This document shows positions 34,237 to 46,283 of a stretch of DNA of 64,000 nt, piece after piece; within the stretch, counting starts at the first letter, position 1, and each line of letters starts with the position of its first letter. The DNA lies in contig OX359200.1 of the NCBI GenBank assembly GCA_947172415.1, positions 7,448,001 to 7,512,000 of the forward strand. The letters run 5' to 3'. The notes under the pieces were generated by a model. The model searched no databases. It worked only from the letters and a program-made list of their open reading frames with translations, and was not told the DNA's origin. The translations under genes were made by a program, and so were the position numbers. The stretch is from Chondrosia reniformis (Eukaryota > Porifera > Demospongiae > Chondrillida > Chondrillidae).

Positions 34237-36147
34237 ATGAAGTTCTCTGCAACACTGAGTCTCTTTCTGCTTCAGTTGGAAATAATTTCAACAGCAACCG
34301 GTAAGTTAACTATCTCAAAATGTGCTCCACTTGTGTGCTCCACTGGTGTGCTCCACTGGTGTGCTCCACTTGTGTGCTCCACTGGTGTGCTCCACTGGTG
34401 TGCTCCACTGGTGTGCTCCACTGGTGTGCTCCACTGGTGTGCTCCACTGGTGTGCTCCACTGGTGTGCTCCACTGGTGTGCTCCACTGGTGTGCTCCACT
34501 GGTGTGCTCCACTGGTGTGCTCCACTGGTGTGCTCCACTGGTGTGCTCCACTGGTGTGCTCCACTGGTGTGTAAAGCCAGTCGCTCTCCTGCTGTAGGTA
34601 CTGCATTCCTGACTACAAACAGCAGCACATGCCGGACAATGGCAGAGGGGGATCCCCTCAGCCTCCGCTGTACCGTAAGACACACATACATTGGTAGATA
34701 TAACATTGAGTGGTTCAGAGCCAACTCTCACAGTGGGTGTTGCGCAAGAAGGACCTCAGACAGCTCCTTCTGGAGTATACCAAAGGAGAGGACCGTGAAA
34801 ACCTTTAGGCAAGATGAAAAGTCAGTTGAAGTGATAATCCCAAGATTCACCAACAAACACGAAGGTGTATACTTTTGTCGCTTGACAAGTATATTAAATG
34901 ACGAAAAACAAGTTTCAGAACCAATTGAAGTCAGACTTTCCAAAAGCAAGTCACATGATCATCACATGTTTGTCACATGACCATCACATGATCACTACTT
35001 TATGCATATAGATGTTCAGCTTGGCAGCTGGATCCAATGGTGCAGAGCTTCCTCTAGTAACTGCAGCCAGCCTCTTCCAAATGGAAGTATGTGTGCCTCT
35101 GTAAGGACCCCGCCCCCGCCCACATGCTCTGCCCCCAAGCCAGCCAACATTATCTTCAAGGCGCCTTTCATGCAAGGAATGACCTATTTGAGCCTCCAGT
35201 GGGCTAATTTAAAGAATGAGTGTAGCTTTGATGAGTTCACTTGGAGATATAGGACATGCAACTTTTCACTAGATGACCCTCCTCAGTTGAGGCAACTGGA
35301 TGAAAGGAGTAATCACACGGCTGTCACATGCTCATCTCCATGGAGATTACTACGAGGAAAAAGAACACTTCTGCCTATACTTTTATTAGATGGATACATG
35401 GTAGTTCAGTTAGAAAGGGTTTCCACAGTAACTGGACAAACCAGGGTATTTACATCAGCAACTCACATTCCTAAGTTTTGTAAGTTTAAATTAGTGGGTG
35501 TGGTTTAACCGAATGGGCGTGGCTTAACACGCACTTACTCTATGATCTGCAGGTCCACCAGTAATAACATCATCAAACAGTTTGATGACAGTATGCAGAG
35601 GAGAGGAAGCCATTTTGAACTTGGAAGTGTCTGGCTATCCCAGTCCTACGGTCAGTCTGTCCAAAGTGCTTCAAAGCTCCAGTCCCAGAACAGCGACACC
35701 TCCCTCCCACCCCACCAAGGGACATTGCAGTGTCAGCAGTGACAGCCTAGAAAACTACTCCATCTCTGTTGCCACGGAAACAAGCAGTACATATGTTGGC
35801 ATTGCCTCAACTAAATATTTTGACAAGAGCTCAGGATTTGTTACAGAGAACAGTTTTGCATACATCAAAGTTGTAGCCATCAACTGTAATGCACCTCAGA
35901 ATCTCAAAGGTAAGATCCACACTAGAGGGGACAGCTAGAGTTGGCAGAGGTCGTGTTACGTGTGGGGAAACATTAGCACATGGTATTGAATGCACTGGTG
36001 CTCTGATCCTGTGCAAGTACAACGTGACATACCACATGATACTTGTGCTCTATTCAAAGGGAATGTTTTAGTAGGTACTGAATGTAAGATGCAATTTTAC
36101 ATCAAACTTTTTTATTTTTTGCAGGTGATTTTGGTGACAGTTCATGA
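34237..36147 (+). CDS. Secreted immunoglobulin-domain protein, putative soluble relative of the adjacent receptor kinase
   Basis: Exon 1 (ATG 34237) encodes a signal peptide (MKFSATLSLFLLQLEIISTA). Exon 2 (from about 34598) is an Ig domain, LSLRCTVRHTYIGRYNIEWF to HEGVYFCRL. Exon 3 (about 35009-35479) is a Cys-containing beta domain with LSLQWANLKNECSFDEFTW. Exon 4 is a second Ig-like domain (PVITSSNSLMTVC, LNLEVSGYPSPTVSL), lacking the usual late Cys. A tiny last exon ends GDFGDSS at 36147. No membrane span or kinase is present, so the product should be secreted. The order signal-Ig-beta domain-Ig matches the first half of the next gene, which lies 1.5 kb downstream on the same strand. Whether the last exon is correct, or a longer isoform exists, needs RNA data. 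Confidence 0.72.
34319..34572 (+). repeat. 13-bp intronic minisatellite, about 19 units
   Basis: The unit CCACTGGTGTGCT is repeated almost perfectly between the GTAAG donor near 34300 and the CTGTAG acceptor near 34597. It is open in all frames because its stop-free unit is phase-permuted. Confidence 0.93.
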
Positions 36148-37658
36148 AGTCTGTTTATTGTCAACTTAACACAACACTTCATATTTAATTACTGTATATA
36201 TGTAGTATGTTCATTGCTTATGAAAATCCATTGCTAATGTTAATAATATATGTGACAGGGAGAGAGAAGGGGATAAAGGGGTGTGGCAGGGAGAGAGGAG
36301 GGGATAAAGGGGTGTGGCAGGGAGAGGGGATAAAGGGGTGTGGCAGGGAGAGGGGAGGGATAAAGGGGTGTGGCAGGGAGAGGGGAGGGATAAAGGGGTG
36401 TGGCAGGGAGAGGGGAGGGGATAAAGGGGTGTGGTGAGTAGGAACAAGGTCAGTTAACAATTGATTAATTTCAACAAAATATTGGTTGACCACAAATATA
36501 TATAACATGTGTCAGTTGTGAGAAATGGCACTTTACCAAGTGGGTGGAGACTACATTCTGTGTCTAGATGAACATGTGAGTTCTTTAGTTTAGACAACTG
36601 AACTCAAAGCTAGAAATACTCCTAATTGCAGTCTCTCCAGGAGGAGGGGAGGGGCACATTAGGAGAACACCTAATTTGTGTGGGCTGGTAATGATATCAC
36701 TTGTGATATTATCTATATCCAGTGGCATATGCTACTTATATATCCTCAAGCCTGCTGATTGTATACACAGAGAGATATGTTATTAAGTTCAAACAGGTCA
36801 TTACATTTGGTTAGAATGGTTTACATAAAGTTGTTACACAAGTCAGGATGTCTCCAAAAATGAATCATGCGGTAGACAAATAGTCACACCTGGTTTCCAT
36901 GGCAATGCCCATCAGCAGACCACCCAACCACAACCACATCAGATTAGCAAGTGATAGCCTTTAGGATAAATCAATTCTCAATTCTTATACAAATGAGCTG
37001 TACACATTACATGTTTGTATGTAAGAGTTTCAACTTCAAAAGCAGAATCAGTACATTCGCTACTGGTACAACCTACCACTTGGCTTAGTTCTCTGCAGTG
37101 AAACAGGAATAAACAATATGCTACTCTCACACCCGTAGAACTACCACAATTATTCTACACTAGGATCTAAGATGGCCTCCATAACTGAGTGCCTCCATAA
37201 CTTTATCCACAGATGGTAGAAATCTACTCAATTATAAGTTAACTTCAGGTGAATGCTTGCATATGTCCAGCAGTCCCTTTATCAGTATGCGAACTAACTC
37301 GATCTGTTGCAGCGCTGTGCCAAAGGAATGATCAAGGGTGTTTCAGTGAATTTTCAGTTGTAATTCCGCAAACAGTTTTATGACGCCATTTTGAAAAAGG
37401 CGGTGTCAGCTAAATGATATTCATGGGAGTCAAAATACAAACACGTCGCACTATATACACCGCAGAGGTTGTAAAAGGACGACTTTGATCGCACTAGCGG
37501 AAGGCTTCAATTCTACGTCTGTCGCGCATATTTGTGACTCCGAAAAACGTAAGAAGCAGATATTCGGATCGCAACGCAAAAGGAGTAAGTTTTGGATCAC
37601 CTTTGCAGCAAGCCATCTAAATGTAGTAATTCCTCTTCCTGCAGCTAATCTGAAGGTG
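36148..37658. other. Intergenic stretch between the Ig gene and the receptor kinase gene
   Basis: No coding exon is evident except a possible non-coding leader exon just before 37659 (AG acceptor at about 37644). It contains the 31-bp repeat at 36255-36435. Confidence 0.55.
36255..36435 (+). repeat. About 31-bp G-rich minisatellite, 6 units
   Basis: Units contain GGGATAAAGGGGTGTGGCAG and GGAGAGGGGA with small length differences. Confidence 0.9.
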
Positions 37659-40600
37659 ATGGATGCGTACGTGTCCGGTTCACTAGCGCTGCTGCTGGCG
37701 CTACTGTTGGCAGTGACAGCAGAGGCAAATTTAGGTGAGTTTATTAATATTCATGGTTTGTGTAAGCTCGGTGACGCAAGTTGCTATATTAAAGTGATAA
37801 TTTAGACGAAACTATTCATTTTGTAAACTTGTTTTTACACATGTTTATTTTCAATATAATATCTTGCGTGCGCTACCTGTCCGTAACGCAAATGCAGGAT
37901 GGACGTCTATAATATTGCGTGCTGGGCTAGAAGTCTGTTTTTCACTGCGAAGACGTACAAACGTGATTATTTCCGAATTGCGTCTTATGCGAATTCAGAA
38001 GGATAATTCAAGATCGTCACTCCGTCCCTGCCAATCTCACCAATCAACAAGTTAGCATTGTTTAGCGAGAGGTGCTAACCTGTCGATGCCAAAGATGCAG
38101 TCTTTAATGGGTCACTGGTCGTTAGGTCGGTTGCTTGGTGATAACCTCGTGCGGTTGGGAGATGAAAAGAGTTTGCATTGCTAATCTAAACATATTTCTT
38201 CAGCCCATTTGTCACAATTATGGTTTGTGTGTCATTGTATCTATCTCTTCACTGGAGTTTGGTGTACTCATGACATACGAGAAATGGACTTGCTGTTAAG
38301 TGAATGTACTTGGTATTGACTTGAAATGAGGCTACCCTGAATTGGTCCTTTATTTGTTTATTTTTCTATAAATATTATTTGTGGTTACTGATGAATATTC
38401 TTATTGCAGAAGTCATTACCAAAATTAATGGAAATGTCATACAAGGTGGAAAAGTGAATATAGTTTCTGATGAGCGGGTTGTCTTAGAGTGTCTTGTATT
38501 GGAATCTGAAGATGACCAGCTGGAGGTCCAGTGGCTGTTTGATCATGGAGAGATTGTCGTTCCTCTAAAAGATGTAATGTCGAACAATAACACTGTTATA
38601 ATAACAAACACCCCCAGTAGCAGCGTTGCAACAATAGAGAATTTTAGAAGCAATCACGAGGGAAAATACTTATGCACCGTTAAAAATGGAACCTGGCAGT
38701 ATTTAGTTACCTCTGAGAGGATTCATTTGAATTTTGTCCTCAAGTCAAATGAAGAATTGAATAATAAGTCTCGAATAACTGACGAATTCAATCACACTTG
38801 TATTATACCTACAGTGTCCAATATTGAGAAGACTAGCTTGGAATCCGAAGGAGGCCACCTCAACCTCACAATTTCCTGGATCTACGACGTCGACAGAACT
38901 GACGAGTGGTGTAACTTTGGGAGCTTTGCAGTTCGCTATGCCAGTTGGGGCAGTGTGTCTGAAGTGCCAGAGGACTATGACAGTAGCACTGCCAGAGTGC
39001 GCTATGAGTGGCAACCATGGACTACCATCTCATCAAGGGAGAGAGATGCAAGAATGTTTGAAGTTGCCGACATAGAGCGACACCGTTATTACATATTTCA
39101 ATTAGCTGTTCCTTTCAAGAGATCTAATAATCATGAACCGTGGTATGGTACCTCTGGAGCACACCATTTCACCTCAAAAGTGTTTTTCTTTGGAGATCAA
39201 AGTAAGCCTGTTTGCATTTCACAAAGATGTCATGTGATTTTCATGTGACATTTCATACTCTCCACAGAGGCCCCAAGAATATTGGACTTTGCCTTTACAG
39301 AACTGAATGTGTCTGTTGGGAATGTAGTAAACCTGACCTGTGTGGCAGAGGGCCTGCCCAAGCCGGACATCCAGTGGCTCTTCTCCATCCCTGGGGTCAT
39401 GATGGACGAGACTCCCCTTAGTACTACCAACATATATACTATTGAGCATGCCAATGGAGCCAACTCTGGGAGGTACACTTGCCATGCTATGAATATACTG
39501 ATTGGAGTATCTGAGAACAGAGTTCAATCTAGTCTGAAAGCTATCACGCTGAATGTTTATGATCGTAAGTCCACAATGGATTTGCTATATGTCTGCCTTT
39601 ACTGTATGTTTCTCTTTCTCCTTCCAGCTTACGGAGAACATCCAAGGTACGTTGGCCTTGTTAGATAATTATAGAGAGGTCATAAAAATGTTTCTGCCAT
39701 CTTTAGTGGGAGATGTACAAGTCACACATCAGTCATCTGTAACAGCAACAGCACCGTATGGGCTGTCAGCGACTACTCTTTGGAGCAGATTGAGGGCACT
39801 GGTGTCAGACTCATGAATGAGATACAGCTGGAGGAGGTTGGCAAAGGGTGTCAGGAGAGGATCATGGATCTCTACTGCAAGTGGGTGATGCCTTCCTGCC
39901 AGAATGGGGTCAGACGGACCGTGTGTCGCTCCAGCTGCGATGCTGTGTTGATGGACTGTCCAAGAGACCTGTGGCAGAGAGCAAGAGCCATTATCAAGGG
40001 TAGCAGCAATTGGGATGACTGTCATGATTTAGATGATAGCAATACCTGTCTGCCGTTGATGAGTAAGTCCCTGTGGTTAATTTTATGGGGGCTACATCTC
40101 CTGGATAATTAGTTGTTTATCATGTCACATCAAATTTTCTGTAACTTAATCACATCATTTTGTCTAGTAATTCGTGTGAAGTTTGTATTTTTACATAACC
40201 TCATTGGTGATGTCAACTGTATTTGGTAACAATTTTTATCTAAACTGAAAAGGTTAAAATATTTGAGCTTCACTCCTTCGTGTCCCATTGGTATTCTACT
40301 ATTAATAGAATTACATTCAAAAGTGCCAGTCATGCAGTGCACCTTTACAGAGTGTCACACGATACCCTCACTGTCTCCATGGTAACATACTAATTGACAG
40401 TGTCAAAGTTGTCACAACTCTGAACTACATCATTTTGTGTGCGGTATACAAAGTACGCATTAACTTAACTTGTAATAATTATCTACAAATTTGTTATGTA
40501 AATATTTGTTTCTTCTATTTTTCTTGTAGAACCTCCTGTTGAGCCATCTGTCAGTGCTTCCCCAGAAGGTACACGCATATGATGTAATTATAAATACTAT

Positions 40601-41912
40601 CTATCAATCCTCCCTCTCCCCACCCACAGATGAGAGCTATATTGGTGTTGTGGCTGCCGTGTGTGTCCTCATGGTGTTATGTGCTGTCCTGCTCCTAGTC
40701 ATCTGGTGCTACTGCAAGAAGGTGCGGCTCTCTCTCAAGTCCTACATGCCACACCCACTGGACGTAAACCACATGGACCGACCCATTGACCTACGCAATG
40801 TGAATGAAAACTATCAAAAGTGGCGCCTGCCAAGCCTCTCTGGGAAGGACATTGAGAGCATCCGCAAGATAGACAAGGACAACATTAAATGTATTAGTGA
40901 AATAGGAAAGGGAAACTTTGGTCAAGTCTTCAAGGCAGAGTGCACCGGTTTGCTGCCAGATGAAAAGTGCACTCTGGTAGCTGTCAAGTGTCTGCATGAC
41001 TGTGAAATGGAAGAAGCGTTGAAAGCCTTTGTCCATGAAGCTCGCATAATGGCCAAGTTTGACCATCCTAATATTGTCAGGTTGTTTGGTGTGTCTCTCT
41101 GTAACTCTCCATACTATCTCATCTTTGAGTACATGCCAGAGGGAGATCTCCTGGACTACCTGCAGCTGAGAGCCCCCAGCAAGATGAAGAGGACTCTGAA
41201 CCCTGCCAGCTACAGGTCACGCACAGAGTCGCAGATGTCAAATGAACCAGCAGGTCTGACCCTTGATGACCAACTGTACATCAGTTACCAAATCTGCAAA
41301 GGAATGGTGTACCTAGCAAATGAGGATCCTCCCTACGTGCACAGAGATCTGGCAACCCGCAACTGCTTGGTTGGCGAGAAGATGGTTGTCAAGATTGGCG
41401 ATTTTGGCATGAGCCAGCACCTGTACCACCAGGACTACTACAGGGTCGAGGGGAAGGCCGCACTGCCTGTTAGATGGATGCCTCCAGAATCAATTGTCTA
41501 TGGAAAGTTTACAACCGAATCAGATGTTTGGTCATTTGGTGTGGTTATGTGGGAAATATTTTCTTTTGGGATGCAGCCATTTTTTGGGCGTGGCAATGAG
41601 GAGGTGTGTGAGGCTGTGCGTAAGGGGAGTGTCCTAGAATGTCCTGACGGTTGTTATGATGAAATATACAGCATAATGCGACACTGTTGGGCTCTGCAAG
41701 AGAATGCCAGACCAGCCTTTAGTGACCTCCTAGCCAAACTGAGGGATATGATACATCGAAAATCAGGTTCCAACCTGTCTCTCCCTCAATCTAATCTGTA
41801 TGAAGATGAATCTGACAGGTCCACTGTATTTGACCAGGAGCTGCAAACGCCCCCACCAGTAATGAAAGAAATTTCAGGTAGCCCCTCCGACTACTCGGAC
41901 ATGGAGGTGTAG
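37659..41912 (+). CDS. Receptor tyrosine kinase with Ig domains and Frizzled-type CRD (MuSK/ROR/Trk group)
   Basis: ATG 37659 starts a signal peptide (YVSGSLALLLALLLAVTAEA). The 38411-39200 exon holds an Ig domain (VVLECLVLE to GKYLCTV) and a fibronectin-III-like domain (FAVRYASWGSV, YYIFQLAVPF). The next exon is a second Ig domain (VNLTCVAEGLPKPDIQWLF to GRYTCHA). The 39707-40062 exon is a cysteine-rich domain with ten cysteines in the Frizzled pattern (KGCQERIMDLYCKWVMPSC, CRSSCDAVLMDC). The last exon has one membrane span (VVAAVCVLMVLCAVLLLVIW) and a complete kinase: GKGNFGQVF, VAVKCL, HRDLATRNC, GDFGMS, ALPVRWMPPESI and DVWSFGVVMWE. The activation loop has paired tyrosines (QDYYRVEGK). 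All catalytic residues are present, so it should be active. No kringle is seen, so the ectodomain resembles MuSK more than ROR, while the activation loop is closest to Trk. Confidence 0.9.
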
Positions 41913-42320
41913 TCACAACTCTGTACTCTCTCTACAATTCACCCTCACTGACCTATCTCACTTGCCATACATCAGTCAATACACTACACCATTGAACAAA
42001 CATGTTATCACTGATTTCTTTGAAGTATACTTTTTTCTCAAATAATTTTGCATTTATCAATTCAAAAGCATTTATCCTAAAGTGTTTGCTTTCAATACGA
42101 ATTTCGTGGAGTCTCAACTTTCTGTCCTAAAAACCGATTTGTTACTGATACGTCATCCCACTCGCAGCTTCAATGATCACGTAATGCAGCAGATCCAGAC
42201 TAGCCAGCAGTACCTCGTGCGCGGACCGCAACAATGAACAAGAGCATGCGCAGAAACACAATATTGGAGTTACATAACATTTCTTAAAATAATTAAATTT
42301 AAGTGAAAGTTGATGTTATC
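41913..42320. other. Shared 3' region of receptor kinase and DAD1
   Basis: This AT-rich 408-bp stretch between convergent genes should hold both 3' UTRs. I see no further feature. Confidence 0.6.
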
Positions 42321-42723
42321 TCATCCTATAAAGTTCATAACGACCAAATGGAGCAACGCATGCGCAAATATGAAATCTCCAAAAGCTCTTTCGGGTGAGA
42401 TCCCTTTGAAGAGTTGCCTGTTCTCGTCGTTACTTTGGACACGCAAACACACTAAAACGAAAAGAAAATCAGCTAATAATTAACACTGTCTCCAGACACT
42501 TGTACTAACCTCCCAGCACAAAGCTGGCCACGCAGGAGATGAACCCGGAGAGAAAGGAGTTGAAAGGGAAGGTGCCAACCAGTGCGCAGTAGACAAATAA
42601 AACTATCCCGGTAAACAAAACATAAGCTAAGTAGGCGTCAATAATTTTGAGCTTTTGCGGCGTCCTCTTTTTGTAGTCATCCCAAAAGCTCTTAAAAACG
42701 GAGAAAATGGTTAAAGAAGACAT
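42321..42723 (-). CDS. DAD1: Oligosaccharyltransferase subunit DAD1
   Basis: DAD1 is a small ER membrane subunit of the N-glycosylation enzyme. Exon 1 (42723) encodes [58 protein letters not shown] and CVASFVLG. The apparent stop after this lies in a GTTAGT donor. Exon 2 (42451-42321) continues [43 protein letters not shown], then stop. Conservation is nearly complete along 113 residues. Confidence 0.96.
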
Positions 42724-42736
42724 TTTGTCGTGGTCG

Positions 42737-42744
42737 TGACGTCA
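42737..42744. promoter_or_regulatory. Perfect CRE/ATF palindrome TGACGTCA upstream of DAD1
   Basis: The palindrome lies 14-21 bp upstream of the DAD1 start codon. TGACGTCA is the CREB/ATF site and resembles the ATF6/XBP1 UPR core, which would suit an ER gene. Function is inferred from sequence only. Confidence 0.5.
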
Positions 42745-42893
42745 TGCAAAATTAATGGACGAATTTTCACTATTTTCCTGCAATGGAAAGACACTTCAAC
42801 TTGGTGTCAGCATGTACAGAAATGTATGAAACATTAATATTTCCAAAGACATTAGTGTATAAAGGCGGTTGTATATACATACATAAATAAAGA

Positions 42894-45800
42894 CTAAATG
42901 GGATGAAAAGTGGTTTCATGGTCTAAACTTGTTTCAGAGCCAACACTCAACGGCTCCTTCCTTCCCAGTCTGTGAGTCTTGGCTTCTGCTGCCTTTCCCC
43001 TCCCACCAAGGGCAGCATGTAGTTCAGCCAAGCGTACCCTGTTCCTCTCAGCAATGCTGTCCACATCAAACGATACAGAGCTCCCTTGGGTGCCTGGTCG
43101 AAGAGTGATTTCTGATACTCCCTCACTTCCTTGAAATTTAGCACTCAAAGTCCAATTCTGGGAATTCTTTTGATCTCTTCTTCTATTCCTCTCAGAAGAG
43201 ACCACTTTCTGGTTCTCCTTGTCAACTGAAGTCTGCTTCAAGACAGTTTCTTGCAGTCTCTTTAACTTGTCCTTCTGGTGCTTCAGCAGTTCCACTTGCT
43301 GCAACTCCAATGAGGAGTCAGAATAGGGTGGTGTCGGGTACTTGTCCAGAAAGTCTTCTCTCTCTCTGCTCCTCTGGTACTTGAGCTGACTGAACTGCTG
43401 GAGAGCATCAGGTCCTGTAATCTGCTGTGAACGTCCACTGAACCTCCGTCTGTCAACTCTCACTGGCTCAAATATACTCTTCCTCTTTTCAGTTTGCTTC
43501 AGCTCAACATCTGATAACATTCGTCTTATCACAGTTAGCTTTTCAATAACACTTTCTGAGTCACCATTATCAGAAACTGCACCAACTCCATTGATTGCAC
43601 TTGACACTGGCTGGTCTACCAGAGGGGGTCCCTGAGTCACTGGCTGGTCTACCAGAGGGGGTCCCTGAGTCACTTGCTGGGGCCGAGGGGGTCCCTGAAT
43701 CACTGGCTGGTCTACCAGAGGGGGTCCCTGTGCCACTGGCTGGTCTACCAGAGGGGGTCCCTGAGTCACTGGCTGGGGCTGAGGGGGTCCCTGAGTCACT
43801 GACTGGGGCTGAGGGGGTCCCTGAGTCACTGACTGGGGCTGAGGGGGTCCCTGAGTCATTGGCTGGGGCTGGTTTAGTTTCTTCTGTAAGGCTGGGACAG
43901 GAGGGGATTGACTCCTGAATGTCTCTCTGTGGAGGATGGTAGGGCTGGCAAGGCGCTGGTGTTGTAGTTGTACCTTCAGAGCTGGGACAGGTGGGGAGTG
44001 AGCTCTCCTGTGCAGTCTTGTGTTAGTCTTCAATTGGACTTCCTTTTCTTCTCTTTCCTGTCTCTCCACTTCCCTTGTCTGAGCTAGCAGTCTCTTTGCT
44101 TCTGACTCCTTTTTGAGTGCCTCATTCTTGGCCTTCAGTTCCACTTCCTTTTGCTGCTGCTGCTCCAACTCCTTCTGGTACTCTTCTTTCAGACGAATCC
44201 TCTCCTCTTCAATTTTCCTGGCTGCAATTTCTTCTTCCTGCTTTGCCCTTTCCTTCTCTCTTCTCTTCATCTCATCCTTCTCCTCAATTTGCCTCCGTAA
44301 CTCTTCACGGTACAACTCCTATGAAATGGTATATACATAGCTTTATGACCAAATTAGATTTGGCTCAAAGTACATAGTCTCACATAGCCAGACTGCTATC
44401 TCCCTCCATATTTTACAACAGAGACAGTGATACCCTATTCCCATGTTGAAACCTACCTGTTCTGTAGCAGGTTTAGGGTGCTCCTGTGAATCAGGTTGGT
44501 CTCCTAAAGAAGATTTGACCCTTTGAATATGCTTTTCACTGTTTGGACTATCATTCAACTTCTTCATTTTCCTGAGGTCTGTCACCAGCTCCCCAGCCGG
44601 GTCCCTGAGGGGAGCCCCACCACCTCCTTTTCCCCAGGGATCATACACTTCCATCTCTCTCTCTTTCCTCTTGTCCAGTTCAGCCTGCTTCTCCTTCTCT
44701 CGATCTCTCTTAAACTGTTTTTCTCGTATTTGCTCCTTGAGGACATTGCGATATACCTCCTTGTCAAGCACTGGAACGGGACCTCGTGGAGATACTTGTG
44801 GGCTTTGAGATGCACAGTCTTCTGTTTGGTTGCCATGGTGACTGGATGCCTCCCTTGAAGGTAGCTGTCTCTTCTCCTCCACTCTTGGCTGAGAATGAAA
44901 TTGATCGTAATATCCAAACTGTGGTGGGAGGGGTGGTGGAGGGTAGTAGTACCCCATGGGTGGTGGGTGGGGCGGTGGATAGTGGACACCGGGAGGCAGC
45001 ATGGGATATGGCTGCGGATAGTAGGATCCTGGTGGAGCATACTGATTCCAGTGAGGAATTTGTGGGTGTGGCCTGTGGTCCTCTAGTGATTGAAACTGTT
45101 CTCTCGACTTGAACGGACTAGGCATCAGCTGTTCATCATGGCCACCCACCCGAGAGGACCTGCCCTCCACCCAAGAGGATCTGCCCTCCACCCGAGAGGA
45201 CCTGCCCTCCACCCGAGAGGATCTGCCCTCCACCCGAGAGGACCTGCCCTCCATCCGAGAGGACCTGCCCTCCACCCGAGAGGATCTGCCTTCTGTTGCT
45301 TGATGTGGCTTTGTCTTCATGCTGATCTGTTGCCGTAGCTCTCTCGCGTACGCCTGTTGCTTTGCTCTCCTCTCCTCCGAAGTCTCACTGCCGCCAAGAC
45401 CAAGTATTCCTTGGCTGTTTAGTGGAGCTGACTTTGATCGGCTCCCATCTTGGCTCCTGCCCAGTGCCTCGCAACGCCTTCCTTCCGAACTCGTCACGAA
45501 CCTCTCTCTCTCCGGCGCATCTTCCGCCATGTCCCCCCTCGGGCGGAAAGGCTCCTCGTCCCATCCTCGTCTCACTCGCCTCTGATGGCTGCCCCGCGCA
45601 TCATGATCAGCTTCGGAAAAGTGTACAATGCGTTTCTCTAGGGCCGGAGCAGGACTTAGGGAGTCCTTCACTCTCTCTCTGTACTGCCTTTCTTCGGCTC
45701 GTTTTCTAGCTCTTAACTCGTCGTAGCTTTCTTCGCGTCTTTCGCTACCTCCATTAACCCTCTCACTTTGGCGCTCGTGGTTAGAGACGGTTAATTCCAT

Positions 45801-46127
45801 TGCTCGTTCTTCCGCGAGTCGTCTCCTGGCATCGCTGACCAAGTTAGATCGCATCTTTTCCTCCTTCTTGCTTTCGAGCAGTTTTCTGTACTCCTCCTTG
45901 CGCTCCTTGCGGAGCTGTTCTCTGCGGTCGGATCTGTCCGACAGGAGAAGACTGTTCCCAAAACCCCTATCAAATAAAAACGGATTCTTAGAATTTGGTT
46001 CACTTAAAAAGTTACAAAACGAAAACACTTACTTTCCATTCTGCGTTCTAGTTAAAGCGACCTTTTCTTCCGAAAGCCTATTCCTTTGCTCACTAATAAA
46101 CGACTCGATGTCGGTTGCGGTCGCCAT
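42894..46127 (-). CDS. CSPP1: Centrosome and spindle pole associated protein 1
   Basis: CSPP1 is a luminal microtubule-binding protein of centrosomes and cilia. Exon 1 (46127) encodes ATDIESFISEQRNRLSEEKV. The second exon (about 45967-44465) has charged helices (RREQLRKERKEEYRKLLESK). It ends with the family signature VYDPWGKGGGGAPLRDPAGE and LVTDLRKMKKL at about 44560-44650, almost identical to vertebrate CSPP1. The last exon (44318-42894) has a long coiled coil (YREELRRQIEEKDEMKRREK), SPPVPALQ motifs also found in CSPP1, and a C-terminus with RVRLAELHAALGG. Two internal repeats have expanded (EGRSSRV and VTQGPP). The start is in AAAATGGCGAC. Confidence 0.9.
43605..43870 (-). repeat. Exonic Pro/Gln repeat in CSPP1
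   Basis: On the gene strand it encodes repeats of PQPQPVTQGPP and VDQPVTQGPPL of 11-14 codons, about 8 units. Confidence 0.88.
45150..45297 (-). repeat. 21-bp exonic repeat in CSPP1, about 7 units
   Basis: It encodes EGRSSRV repeated with few changes (one Met, one Trp substitution). Confidence 0.92.
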
Positions 46128-46283
46128 TTTACTGTGTATATAGTTTGCGATTAGGTCTCTATGACAACCAAGGGTTCGTATGTGTTTATCTTTTGTCCAC
46201 ACGAGTAGATTATGATTGGTTGAATAAATAAAAATGTTTTGAACTATTTAAAACTATTAAATAAAAAGAGAATGAACAGGCAA

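Noticed and set aside
34272-34980. Long ORFs on both strands full of Ser-Thr-Gly-Ala-His or Val-Cys-Ala-Pro repeats
   Set aside because: They come from a 13-bp stop-free repeat inside an intron. Only the Ig exon after 34597 is coding.
32500-37658. Possible mobile element or viral insertion in the gene-poor stretches
   Set aside because: No transposase, reverse transcriptase, integrase, terminal repeats or other element signature could be seen.
42505-42512. Truncated DAD1
   Set aside because: The stop lies in a GTTAGT donor, and exon 2 supplies the conserved C-terminus.
44113-45709. Plus-strand ORFs antisense to CSPP1
   Set aside because: They are Ser- or Arg-rich shadows of coiled-coil and EGRSSRV codons.
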